NCBI GenBank assembly: GCA_937899415.1
Contig: CALBPI010000087.1
Coordinates: 1-60,802, forward strand
Origin: an uncultured Gammaproteobacteria bacterium
GTDB taxonomy: Bacteria; Pseudomonadota; Gammaproteobacteria; Steroidobacterales; Woeseiaceae
Length of the DNA stretch: 60,802 nucleotides
Direction of reading: 5' to 3'
Part shown: positions 35,338 to 42,958 of the stretch, one piece after another
How positions within the stretch are numbered: the first letter of the stretch is position 1
Layout: each line of letters opens with the position of its first letter
Translations under genes and position numbers: made by a program
The notes under the pieces: model-generated
The model's input: only the letters and a program-made list of their open reading frames with translations
Databases searched by the model: none
What the model was told of the DNA's origin: nothing

Positions 35338-35347
35338 TTGCGCGGCG

Positions 35348-35375
35348 GTTGCCGGATCCGCGTGGGTCCGGCAAC
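35348..35375. terminator. Hairpin terminator between convergent genes
   Basis: GTTGCCGGA at 35348-35356 pairs with TCCGGCAAC at 35367-35375 around a 10-base loop. It lies 10 bases after the reductase stop and directly before the stop of the converging NTF2-like gene, so it can serve both strands. There is no strong T-run. Confidence 0.65.
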
Positions 35376-35843
35376 TTACTCCGCGCCGGACTCTGACTCG
35401 GACGCCGAGACGGGTTCCGCCGGAAAGTAGTAGACGGCGGCGATCTTCGGCCCCGAGAACTCATAGACCGCCATCGCCTGTTGCGACCTGCGCCCACCAT
35501 CGGATTCCCAGGTGGCAATCTCCACCACGCAAACCCGGTCGTGACTCGGCATCATCTGTGAGATGGTGGAGCGGCAAGAGGGGCACGAAGAGAAGTACGC
35601 CGACATGGCGGCGACCAAACTCGAGCGGCCCTCCACTTCGATCGATATCACTGGGCCCGCGACAGAGAGCCACTGGATGTCCTCAGTGACAAGGTCTCCC
35701 ATCCGCTCCGCATCCTGAGCGTTGAAGGCAGCCAGGAATTCGTGGACGAGCTGCGCCTTCGGATCGTCTGCATGATGCTCGGCGAACGCTTGGGTTGGGA
35801 TCAATGCCGAGACCACGAGCAACGCCCATTTCGCAACACTCAT
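35376..35843 (-). CDS. Exported SnoaL/NTF2-like protein
   Basis: About 155 residues with a signal peptide (1-22, ending AFA). The domain has LVHEFLAAFNAQDAERMGDL and VTEDIQWLSVAGPVISIEVEG, typical of NTF2-like nuclear-transport-factor folds (SnoaL-like), then a Ser/Glu-rich C-terminus. Substrate unknown. ATG at 35841-35843. Confidence 0.7.
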   Translation of the reverse strand: MSVAKWALLVVSALIPTQAFAEHHADDPKAQLVHEFLAAFNAQDAERMGDLVTEDIQWLSVAGPVISIEVEGRSSLVAAMSAYFSSCPSCRSTISQMMPSHDRVCVVEIATWESDGGRRSQQAMAVYEFSGPKIAAVYYFPAEPVSASESESGAE

Positions 35844-35932
35844 TTTCGGACTCCTGCTTCCATTCGCTCGATCGCGTTCAGGGAATTGGCTGCGCCACGC
35901 AATGGAGGGGAAGCTCGTACTGCCGATTCGCA

Positions 35933-36130
35933 TCACAACCGAGCGGTGAGAAAGGAACCGATCACCACACCGAGAATGAGACCGATCGACGTCGCGAACA
36001 ACAGCGATAGACCCATCTCGAACCAAAACATGCCCGCGAACAGACCGACGATCGATCCAATGACGAGGCCGCCCGCAATGAAGTTTGCGAGTCGCTTTGA
36101 CTCTGGTGCTTCTTGGTGAATCTCAGCCAT
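35933..36130 (-). CDS. Small membrane protein
   Basis: 65 residues: 14 polar residues, then two hydrophobic segments rich in glycine (FIAGGLVIGSIVGLFAGMF and LLFATSIGLILGVVIGSF). Family not recognised. Confidence 0.55.
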   Translation of the reverse strand: MAEIHQEAPESKRLANFIAGGLVIGSIVGLFAGMFWFEMGLSLLFATSIGLILGVVIGSFLTARL

Positions 36131-36165
36131 GCATGTTCCCCGGAGTTCGTGGCCTCACTTTCACG

Positions 36166-36666
36166 CTACTTGCTCTGGGTAACGCCCGTGACCGCCAGGA
36201 AGGTGCCGTCTTCGGAACGAACGACCTCATGCACTTCGAGAACCGTTGATGGAAGAATGCCGCCGAGAATGTGCGGGAAGAGCTCATCATCGGTGCCCTC
36301 AAAGTCCGGCGCCTTGTCCCCAACGGGGGCCGTGCCCTCGAAGACCACCTCAATACCGCCGGCCTTCAGGCTCTCCACAGTCATCTGCAAACAGAGCCAC
36401 TCGCCAGGAACATCCGTGTAGAAGTGGTTGGCGACGTTGAGCAGCAAGTCGGGGTTGGCGGTCGCGTGTGTGAAGCCGTCTTGTTCATAAGTGGGCGGGA
36501 AGTACGTGGTATCGCCCTCGACGGCGGCCTTCCACAGGTCCGCCTGCACCAGGTGAAACAGGTAGGGATGTTCCATGTGCTTTTCCTCAGCGGGGGGCGA
36601 ATCCGCAGGCGCGCAGCCCACCAAAGCCATGAACACGAAAGCGCAAAGAAACTGACCGTAACGCAT
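36166..36666 (-). CDS. DUF952 family lipoprotein
   Basis: About 166 residues. The signal has lipobox VGCA; the domain is DUF952-like: PYLFHLVQADLWKAAVEGD, EQDGFTHATANPDLLLNVAN, ELFPHILGGILPSTVLEV. DUF952 proteins are usually cytoplasmic, so the lipoprotein form is slightly unusual. Function unknown. ATG at 36664-36666. Confidence 0.75.
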   Translation of the reverse strand: MRYGQFLCAFVFMALVGCAPADSPPAEEKHMEHPYLFHLVQADLWKAAVEGDTTYFPPTYEQDGFTHATANPDLLLNVANHFYTDVPGEWLCLQMTVESLKAGGIEVVFEGTAPVGDKAPDFEGTDDELFPHILGGILPSTVLEVHEVVRSEDGTFLAVTGVTQSK

Positions 36667-36711
36667 ACGAGCCTCTCTCGGAGTCACTAGATGGAAATAG
36701 GGCCGCAGAAG

Positions 36712-36740
36712 AACGTGTCACGGCGGCGCGGCGACACGTT
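36712..36740 (-). terminator. Hairpin after the DsbA-like gene
   Basis: AACGTGTC at 36712-36719 and GACACGTT at 36733-36740 form an exact 8-base stem with a 13-base GC-rich loop. On the minus strand it begins inside the stop codon region of the DsbA-like gene and is followed by TTCTTCT. It is also flanked by a GTTAGTC heptamer (36738-36744), which resembles an attC core. Confidence 0.5.
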
Positions 36741-37599
36741 AGTCAGCGGGCTGTCCAGCGCCTCGCTCGATCTCAACAAGATAATCAACGACATCAAAGA
36801 TGTTGCCACGGTCAACACCCGCCTCCCGACTTGGCTTAACCACGTACTTGCCATTGACCATGACCGTCGGCGTTGCTGTGATCCCTGCGCGCCTCATGAT
36901 GTCGGTGTCGACCTTGAGCTTCTCTTGCATCCACTCATCGCGGTCTTGGTTGAAGTCATGAACCCCCAACAGCGCAAAAAACTCGGACATCCACGCCTTG
37001 CTGACGCCCCTGGTATTCCGGTACTCCCTGGCAATCCTCATCAACTGCCAACCCTGATCTGACGCGCGGCAGACGCGGCGCTCCAGCCACGCGTCCATCT
37101 CAGCGTCTTTCCCAAAGTCCCGGGTCACGCGCTGACAGTAGGCAAAGTCCGACTGCATACGGTCCAGGTCAGAGAAATAATTGCCAAGCACCCGGTAACC
37201 CTGGACAAGACGTCTCGTTTTGCCGAAGCCCTCGGGCGCGGGAGGCAATGAGAACTGGTAGGCGATCAGTAAGCTGTTCAGCTCCGGCTCGATGTCGTTT
37301 TCGACCGCGACATAATAAGCCTCAGAAAAGACCTTCAGCATGTCGTTCCACGCGACGGGCAACCGGCGAACAACGACATCGCTCGGTTGCGCCTGCGTCC
37401 AGGCCTTCTCGGTCGGTGACAACGCCGCACAGTGAACGCACGTATAGGCAAAGAACACCGTGACCTCAATTTTAGACCGCGACGCCGTCTCTATCGGCTT
37501 GGCGAGAATCGTGTACTGCTTGCCGGCTTCGAACGACTGTGCCAACGCAGAAGGCTGCGTCAAAATCACAAAGAACACTGCGGCGACTATCTTTCGCAT
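36739..37599 (-). CDS. DsbA-like thiol:disulfide protein
   Basis: About 286 residues. A signal peptide (1-20) is followed by a thioredoxin fold with the redox pair in FFAYTCVHCAAL (C54-V-H-C57); a helical insertion of about 150 residues; then AGITATPTVMVNGKYVV with the cis-proline (TPT). It resembles DsbA more than DsbC and is larger than the usual 210 residues, so the insertion is expanded. Periplasmic. ATG at 37597-37599. Confidence 0.82.
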   Translation of the reverse strand: MRKIVAAVFFVILTQPSALAQSFEAGKQYTILAKPIETASRSKIEVTVFFAYTCVHCAALSPTEKAWTQAQPSDVVVRRLPVAWNDMLKVFSEAYYVAVENDIEPELNSLLIAYQFSLPPAPEGFGKTRRLVQGYRVLGNYFSDLDRMQSDFAYCQRVTRDFGKDAEMDAWLERRVCRASDQGWQLMRIAREYRNTRGVSKAWMSEFFALLGVHDFNQDRDEWMQEKLKVDTDIMRRAGITATPTVMVNGKYVVKPSREAGVDRGNIFDVVDYLVEIERGAGQPAD

Positions 37600-37706
37600 G
37601 AATCTCTTAGCCTCTATTGAGGACGGTGTAAAAGCTGCGTACCTGGCAGAGACCATACCACCTGCGACACGCAACACTGTGACAAACGCAAACAAGACAG
37701 CCGCTC

Positions 37707-38144
37707 TCAATGCAGCGACTTCCTCAGGAACCACCTGGCATGACCCTGAGGCACTTGGTCCGCGGTGTTGCTCAACTCGCCAAACACCTCATAGCCCAGG
37801 GACAGGTAGAAACGCATCGCTTCAGGATGGGACGTATCCAGCCATGCATTGTGGCAATCAGCGTCCCGCGCCCTTTGCTCCGCCGCTTCCATCAACTGCC
37901 GCCCGAAACCAAGCCCTCGGTACGCTTCCTCTACCCAAAGCACCTTAATGAGCAGCCACCCGTAGGACGTATTCGCGGTCAATCCGCCAACAATCGTACC
38001 CGCCGGATCCTTCAAGGAAAGAACGAAGCTGGTGTTTGTGGACTGTGGCAGCTCGCTTCTCAGCGACTCGAGCAGCGCCTTCTCAAGAAATTCATCGGCA
38101 GCGGCATCACCGGAGACGAGTCGCACAGTAGGCCGCATGTTCAT
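37707..38144 (-). CDS. GNAT family N-acetyltransferase
   Basis: 145 residues: a LLIKVLWVEEAYRGLGFGRQ loop (RGLGFG), LMEAAEQRARDADCHNAWLD and FYLSLGYEVFGEL. The family acetylates amines of small molecules or proteins. Start overlaps the upstream gene stop by four bases. Confidence 0.88.
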   Translation of the reverse strand: MNMRPTVRLVSGDAAADEFLEKALLESLRSELPQSTNTSFVLSLKDPAGTIVGGLTANTSYGWLLIKVLWVEEAYRGLGFGRQLMEAAEQRARDADCHNAWLDTSHPEAMRFYLSLGYEVFGELSNTADQVPQGHARWFLRKSLH

Positions 38145-38569
38145 GCTTGTGATGCCTCTGCGAGCGCCGCAGTGCCACCAAAAAACTCCGCAACGAAGCT
38201 CGAAAGGGCGTCAATGGCGGAACCGCTGATCTCCGTCCAAAAAATCTGGCCAGCGATCAGCCTGCGATTGAAGACGCGAATCCTCCTCGATTTCGTTGCC
38301 GGCCATGGTGGCTTCACCTTGATCGTCGACGTGTACCAGAAATTCGAAATACCAAAAATTCCCTCGCCGCCGTTAGACAGTGCTCCGCTTAACCCAATCA
38401 AGTCAGCCCTTTCCATCCAGACGGTATATGCGGCCCTTTCAGACCAATAGAATCTGTAAGGGTCACGCAAGTAGACTTGAAAGCGCCCATCGCGAGCCAC
38501 CTTGATCAAGACCGTCTCGGAATCGTCTTCGCTGTCAAACCGAAACACCTCAGTCATCGCGACGCACAA
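38141..38569 (-). CDS. Soluble protein of unknown function
   Basis: 142 residues, beta-rich and basic, without signal: VLIKVARDGRFQVYLRDPYR, ISNFWYTSTIKVKPPWPA. Family not recognised. Translationally coupled to the GNAT gene. Confidence 0.5.
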   Translation of the reverse strand: MCVAMTEVFRFDSEDDSETVLIKVARDGRFQVYLRDPYRFYWSERAAYTVWMERADLIGLSGALSNGGEGIFGISNFWYTSTIKVKPPWPATKSRRIRVFNRRLIAGQIFWTEISGSAIDALSSFVAEFFGGTAALAEASQA

Positions 38570-38575
38570 GACCTC

Positions 38576-38923
38576 TCAATACAACATCGATTCCGCGATG
38601 AATGACGCAGCGACATACGCTGCCGTACACAACAGCAAGAAACCAACACACTTGAGCAAGCCAACCCAGGCCTCTTTCGCCGGGCGGCTACGAAACAGGT
38701 AAAGCGGAACGCCGAGGACGGCGATCGCCGCGACCAAGAGCGCCGAGCCGGTCGGCTCGACAATCTGGCGCGCGCGCACATCCTCCTTGCACCAGCCAAA
38801 TCCCAGCATCGCGAGGAGGATGATGTGAATGATGGCCAGATCAGGGTCGACGGCGGTCTCCAGGAAACCGAAGACAGCGAATGAAATCGCGATCCAGATC
38901 AGATAGTACTTTATCTCCATCAC
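38576..38923 (-). CDS. Small membrane protein
   Basis: 115 residues, four hydrophobic segments (about 5-24, 27-45, 58-76, 85-108). Two adjacent Met codons allow starts at 38923 or 38920. Family not recognised. Confidence 0.55.
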   Translation of the reverse strand: MMEIKYYLIWIAISFAVFGFLETAVDPDLAIIHIILLAMLGFGWCKEDVRARQIVEPTGSALLVAAIAVLGVPLYLFRSRPAKEAWVGLLKCVGFLLLCTAAYVAASFIAESMLY

Positions 38924-39013
38924 GCTTAGGGTCTGCGCGCAGGTGCACGCTTGCTACCGCGCGGATGCCTGCAAAGGTCGTAGCGAATACCACCTACCTG
39001 CCAAAGCGGCGCG

Positions 39014-39433
39014 TCAATCAGCATCATCCTCCGACTCAAAATCCACCAAGGACTGCATTGCGTACTCAAGAACTTCCTCGAATGTCTTGCCATCAAGGCG
39101 TTCCCAGAGCGTCGATGCAGTAAACACCTTGAGCTCGGGGTCCGCGAAATCGTCCTTCACCGTTTCTGCGTCAGTGAGTTGAATGACAAGGAGGGCTTCT
39201 GCCAAGTCTCGCTGCTCCGACTCACTCAGTGTTTCCTTGATGACATTGAGACTTTGGAAGAAAGCCGCCTCCGATGACCCGTCCACCCGAGGCACATCGG
39301 TTGCGGCGCAACCGGCAAAAACAAGAACCGCCAGTGCCAGTGTTGCCCCTATGCCCCGGCGCGACCCTTTGGTACTGAAACCTGTTGCGCTGCCACGCGT
39401 CCGCTGCGCTGACGTCGTGTCTGTCATCACCAC
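39014..39433 (-). CDS. DUF6694-like lipoprotein
   Basis: 139 residues. A basic, Ser/Thr-rich N-terminus of about 28 residues precedes a signal ending in VFAGCA. The mature sequence contains LNVIKETLSESEQRDLAEAL, then LDGKTFEEVLEYA, a pattern of DUF6694 lipoproteins. Overlaps the upstream gene by 7 bases. Confidence 0.65.
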   Translation of the reverse strand: MVMTDTTSAQRTRGSATGFSTKGSRRGIGATLALAVLVFAGCAATDVPRVDGSSEAAFFQSLNVIKETLSESEQRDLAEALLVIQLTDAETVKDDFADPELKVFTASTLWERLDGKTFEEVLEYAMQSLVDFESEDDAD

Positions 39434-39651
39434 CGCCTGCGCGACAGATTCGCAAACTCAGGAACAAGGGCCTTCGAGCCATGCGTTTTGAGTAACACGC
39501 GGATCGTTCTCTCACCGCTGCCCCAGACATAACCGGCTTCGACGACACCTTTACCGAATACGGGTTGCTTTACCTTGTCGCCCGTCTTGAGCACACCGAG
39601 CCCATCGATCTCCATCTCCGATACTTCAGTTGCATCTCTCTTGCCTGGCAT
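39427..39651 (-). CDS. Small SH3-like protein resembling the UvrD C-terminal domain
   Basis: 74 residues. GDKVKQPVFGKGVVEAGYVW then RTIRVLLKTHGSKALVPEFA matches the small barrel found at the C-terminus of UvrD/PcrA helicases (VxHxxFGxGxV...). As a stand-alone protein it may bind nucleic acid or RNA polymerase; that is an inference. Confidence 0.55.
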   Translation of the reverse strand: MPGKRDATEVSEMEIDGLGVLKTGDKVKQPVFGKGVVEAGYVWGSGERTIRVLLKTHGSKALVPEFANLSRRRW

Positions 39652-39700
39652 AGTCTAGGCTCCGTGACTCGTCGCAATTGTTGTGATCATGGCAGGTGCC

Positions 39701-40009
39701 CTACGTCGCCACATCATCATCCGATGATTCCTCCGTGGCGCCAACACCAAACACGTCGTTTACCGGAACATCCAGCATCAGCTTCGAGGCAGCCGCAAGG
39801 TGGTTTGGCACGTGGATTAGGAACGCCATCACCAGGTCTTCAATGGCTTCCGGAGTGAGCGAATCTGGCACGTCTGCGAACTCGCGAAACCCGATGAAGT
39901 CACTGGCCCAGTCCGTCATATGAAACGCGACGTCTTTGGCCACCCTTGCGTCGTAGCCCTGCGCCACCAACGCCGCCTCAATAGCTGATCTGACTGCTGC
40001 AGTGTCCAT
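39701..40009 (-). CDS. Acidic soluble protein, unknown
   Basis: 102 residues, helical and acidic with an Asp-rich end (SSDDDVAT). ATG at 40007-40009. Family not recognised. Confidence 0.5.
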   Translation of the reverse strand: MDTAAVRSAIEAALVAQGYDARVAKDVAFHMTDWASDFIGFREFADVPDSLTPEAIEDLVMAFLIHVPNHLAAASKLMLDVPVNDVFGVGATEESSDDDVAT

Positions 40010-40047
40010 GGATTACGTTCTCGCACACACCCCGATCCCTGTCAGGA

Positions 40048-40533
40048 TCATAGTTGATCGTCCGGGTTGCATTCGAGAATGAGGATCCAACACACAAGCC
40101 CTTTTTCAGCGGCTTGCTCAGCACTGCCGCTGATCAGATCGCCGGACGCTGAGAATCGCATCGTCACGGTGTTGTGGCCGACCGGGACCACCAGGGGAAT
40201 GGGAACCACGACCCACAACGCGACGCCTCGCCAGGCGAGCCCGCCGCGGTAGGTCCACGCTTCCTCACCCTCCGCAGCCAACTGGGTCTTCACTAACGGA
40301 TCCCCCCAATAGGCTATGGCGCTGTCCTTGTTCGTGACTAAACCGTCTCGTCCCGCCTGGTAATAGGCGAACTGCTGTGAACTGCTCTCAGTGCCCAGAA
40401 GACTGGAGAAACCAACGCACCCCGAGACACTGAAGCTCGACAGCACAACCAGCGCCATAGTGGCTGCGGCTGATCTGGCGGTTGCGAGGGCTCCGGCAGG
40501 AACCTCATTCGACCTAGGAGATTGATTAGGCAT
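40048..40533 (-). CDS. Lipoprotein of unknown function
   Basis: 161 residues with a long polar start (about 20 residues) and a signal ending SVSGCVG. The mature part has a central WRGVALWVVVPIPLVVPVG stretch typical of lipoproteins that carry an inner strand or helix. It overlaps the upstream gene by 8 bases. Family not recognised. Confidence 0.6.
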   Translation of the reverse strand: MPNQSPRSNEVPAGALATARSAAATMALVVLSSFSVSGCVGFSSLLGTESSSQQFAYYQAGRDGLVTNKDSAIAYWGDPLVKTQLAAEGEEAWTYRGGLAWRGVALWVVVPIPLVVPVGHNTVTMRFSASGDLISGSAEQAAEKGLVCWILILECNPDDQL

Positions 40534-41119
40534 CCGGGTTCCGATCTGCGCGCGGAAAATAACACCACCTCAGTCCGCCCAACAGCCGCTTGTATGCCGC
40601 CTCGAGTTGCTGATCCTTGCTCCAGCCTTCCTCTGCTTTTGCGTAGTGACTCATCGTGTACATGAAGCGACCATCGGTGTACTGAACCTGACCTCTTACC
40701 GCGTTCTTGCTGGCCAGAAGCACGGCGGATTGATAGACGGGCAATCCCGCCAGGGAGCTCGGCTTTTCGAGAGTAAGAAAATTGGCTTCCAAAACTTTCG
40801 CATCGGGACTGACGCTTCGAATCAGCGGCAGGATATTCTGCTTGAGGTAACCCTCATAGAGTGCTGCTCTCGTCAACTCGAGAGCGGACCCCTCCAGGAC
40901 GGGGTCGAACTCCTCGATATCAAACCGGATCTCTTTCCATCCATCCCTTATCCGGATCGTCCCACCGTGCGGGCCCAAGGCCTCTTCAACATCAGCGCCC
41001 TGCGGATACACGCGACACTCAAATGCACCCATAGATGACGTGTAAGTGCCGCCCTCCGGAATGGTCGGAGCGCTGGCGCAGCCTGCCAGGAGAAAAACTA
41101 CGAGAGTTGCGAGTCTCAT
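40526..41119 (-). CDS. Lipoprotein of unknown function
   Basis: About 197 residues from ATG at 41117-41119. The signal ends in LLAGCAS. Mature part contains WKEIRFDIEEFDPVLEGSAL and VQYTDGRFMYTMSHYAKAEE. Family not recognised. It forms a two-lipoprotein pair with the overlapping downstream gene. Confidence 0.65.
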   Translation of the reverse strand: MRLATLVVFLLAGCASAPTIPEGGTYTSSMGAFECRVYPQGADVEEALGPHGGTIRIRDGWKEIRFDIEEFDPVLEGSALELTRAALYEGYLKQNILPLIRSVSPDAKVLEANFLTLEKPSSLAGLPVYQSAVLLASKNAVRGQVQYTDGRFMYTMSHYAKAEEGWSKDQQLEAAYKRLLGGLRWCYFPRADRNPDA

Positions 41120-41227
41120 CGGATCTCCCTTTGTCTGGTGCCGGTGCTCAGAAGCGAGACGCTGCCGGCGCGGCTCTTGTTCGCGCAAAGAACATGGCGA
41201 ATGCCCGATGCTTTCTGCAGCGACTGA

Positions 41228-41596
41228 TTACGCCGCGTCATCACGACTCCACACGACAAACTCGGCGTTGCTCGTGCATCTGATAGCCGCCGCGAACGCG
41301 TCATCATCGAACCCTGGAAACGAACGGAGCTTATCCACTAGCGCTTCCTCGCCGGTTGCGCCTTGCGGGTACTCACAGACATCCCTGGTTCCGACGAGTA
41401 CCCACCAGAAATCGGCGCCGTAAGGGCCCGAGTTATTCGTTTGGATCTCGATTCTCACGAGTTCAGACCAGGATAACGTCCGCGAAACTCCGTTTGGGTT
41501 CAAGGCCGATACGAAGTCGCCATGGTCCGTGACCTTGACCAAAGCCTCCGGCATTAATCGAACGGGCTGCTGTGACGGGTTACCCGGAGTATTCAT
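41228..41596 (-). CDS. Soluble protein of unknown function
   Basis: 122 residues: LSWSELVRIEIQTNNSGPYG, DFWWVLVGTRDVCEYPQG and LVDKLRSFPGFDDDAF. This resembles small cassette-borne or PH-like proteins (a W-VLVG core). The start ATG overlaps the upstream TGA in ATGA, so it is coupled to the phosphatase-like gene. Confidence 0.6.
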   Translation of the reverse strand: MNTPGNPSQQPVRLMPEALVKVTDHGDFVSALNPNGVSRTLSWSELVRIEIQTNNSGPYGADFWWVLVGTRDVCEYPQGATGEEALVDKLRSFPGFDDDAFAAAIRCTSNAEFVVWSRDDAA

Positions 41597-41916
41597 ACGC
41601 GCAGAGTCCGACTGACCCTCGCTTCCAGGAGCCGAACAAGCTCTGGCTGCATATAGTCATAGTCGTCCGGAATCCCGAGAACGACAAGGCGCTTGTTCTT
41701 CAGGAGCGGCCTGAACTTCTTCGAGATTTTGTTGCGGTGCATTTTCTCCATCACAACGACAACGTCCGCCCACTCGATCAGGTCGCCGCTTACGGTGGTT
41801 GGCGCGTCCCTGTCTGTGCCCGCCCCTATCGCCTCCACACCGTTCTTGCCATGGAAGCCGGTCTCAGCAGTTGCGCTGCGCAAACGGTTCGCGGTGCAAA
41901 CAAACAGAATACGCAC
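41593..41916 (-). CDS. Low-molecular-weight protein tyrosine phosphatase-like
   Basis: 107 residues matching the short predicted tyrosine phosphatase group (COG4551). The P-loop is CTANRLRS (C7, R13) at the N-terminus and the general-acid-like DDYDYM is near residue 88. Phosphatase activity on phosphotyrosine is the family role. It begins 17 bases after the first recognisable attC, so it is either the last cassette or the flank. Confidence 0.78.
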   Translation of the reverse strand: MRILFVCTANRLRSATAETGFHGKNGVEAIGAGTDRDAPTTVSGDLIEWADVVVVMEKMHRNKISKKFRPLLKNKRLVVLGIPDDYDYMQPELVRLLEARVSRTLRV

Positions 41917-41932
41917 GGACGCGGCCGGCCCC

Positions 41933-42034
41933 GCCTAACGCCCGGGCTCGAACGCACGTTCGCGAAGAGCGTGGTTCTCGTCAGCGCGAGCGACGTGACA
42001 AACGCACGGCATTGTCGGCAGTGAGCGGTTAGGC
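41933..42034 (-). repeat. attC site (distal, complete)
   Basis: GCCTAAC at 41933-41939 and GTTAGGC at 42028-42034, 102 bases apart inclusive. The interior differs from the other sites (CGCACGTTCGCGAAGAGC) but retains the CCGGGCTC and CAGTGAG ends. It is the leftmost site with both ends intact. Confidence 0.85.
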
Positions 42035-42361
42035 AATTTGTCCTCGGATGGCATGGTATTCCTCTAACGCGTCCTCATCGATTGTGACGTCGACTTTTGC
42101 CTCGGAAGGATGGCGGTTGTCGCCTTTGGCCTTCACTCCAGACACCCAATACTCGCTTCCGGTTTCGACGTCGAAGTAATTGCCTCGGATGCCGCCTCCG
42201 GCAATCCGCTCCAGTCGCAGTCCCCGGTAATACACGCTTTTTCCGGACTTTGAGAATCGGACCCAGCCAATCCTCGCGCCTCCTAGCCCCGAGCCGTTGT
42301 CCCTGGGCTCGATGTACATGACGCGCCGATCATTGCCCTTGGTGAGCTGGTTCGTTTTCAT
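42029..42361 (-). CDS. Cassette protein of the small family often misannotated as DXP synthase
   Basis: About 110 residues: TNQLTKGNDRRVMYIEPRD, GARIGWVRFSKSGKSVYYRG, EYWVSGVKAKGDNRHPSEA. Proteins of this form are widespread in integrons and often carry a wrong 1-deoxyxylulose-5-phosphate synthase label; no such catalytic domain fits in 110 residues. Role unknown. Its TAA lies inside the attC R'' core. Confidence 0.8.
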   Translation of the reverse strand: MKTNQLTKGNDRRVMYIEPRDNGSGLGGARIGWVRFSKSGKSVYYRGLRLERIAGGGIRGNYFDVETGSEYWVSGVKAKGDNRHPSEAKVDVTIDEDALEEYHAIRGQIA

Positions 42362-42386
42362 GTAACAAGACGCTTCAGGCCAGCGG

Positions 42387-42746
42387 TCAGTACCGGAAAT
42401 AGAATGGGAACACGACGACCCAGTGATTGCCTTCAAGGAACCGGGTAGAAAACTTTGACGTTCTCAATTGCTCAGGATTCTTCAGGGCGCTGCCGATCTT
42501 TAGTGCTTCGGAGATGCAGAGAATCCCGACCCAGACGAGCCCGACCGAGATAATGAGATTAACCCAGTCCAGGAAAAGACCTAGCGCTGTTGGAACGCTC
42601 CCGAAAAACTCGAGTGTTCGAAGAAACCTGATAACAAACATGGGGATTAGCACCGCCCCAAGCGACCAACCCATCTCACGCGCTCGTTGAAGGCGGATGA
42701 GGTGTTCTGCAGTTAGTGTCTCGCACTTCCTTCTGTTATTCCGCAT
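42387..42746 (-). CDS. Cassette membrane protein
   Basis: 119 residues with two or three hydrophobic segments (about 26-45, 53-78, 105-117) and a basic N-terminus. No family. It shares a cassette with the preceding gene. About 195 bases between this start and the next attC half hold nothing recognisable apart from short direct echoes of GACTGGAAGGGTAACCGACTG. Confidence 0.5.
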   Translation of the reverse strand: MRNNRRKCETLTAEHLIRLQRAREMGWSLGAVLIPMFVIRFLRTLEFFGSVPTALGLFLDWVNLIISVGLVWVGILCISEALKIGSALKNPEQLRTSKFSTRFLEGNHWVVVFPFYFRY

Positions 42747-42942
42747 GCGTAAACCCTCTCAAGACTTCCCCTCCTTTGGAGCTCCGGCCCTTCCTCGAAC
42801 GACCCGGATCAGAACCAGCAAGCACGCTCTTCGGTCGGATCATAGTCCTGTACTTAGTGACCCTGGTTCACCACGACTTCCGCGATTCAGCACAGCAGGT
42901 ACGATGACTGGAAGGGTAACCGACTGCAGGTCGCGTCGCGCG

Positions 42943-42958
42943 GCCTAACGCCGGGGCG
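42943..42958 (-). repeat. attC half-site (R'-L' only)
   Basis: GCCTAACGCCGGGGC, the left end of an attC, runs straight into the 3' end of the DUF998 gene. The rest of the palindrome is absent and the gene stop codon (CGT TAG) is inside the heptamer, so the site is deleted and cannot fold as a normal attC. Confidence 0.75.
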
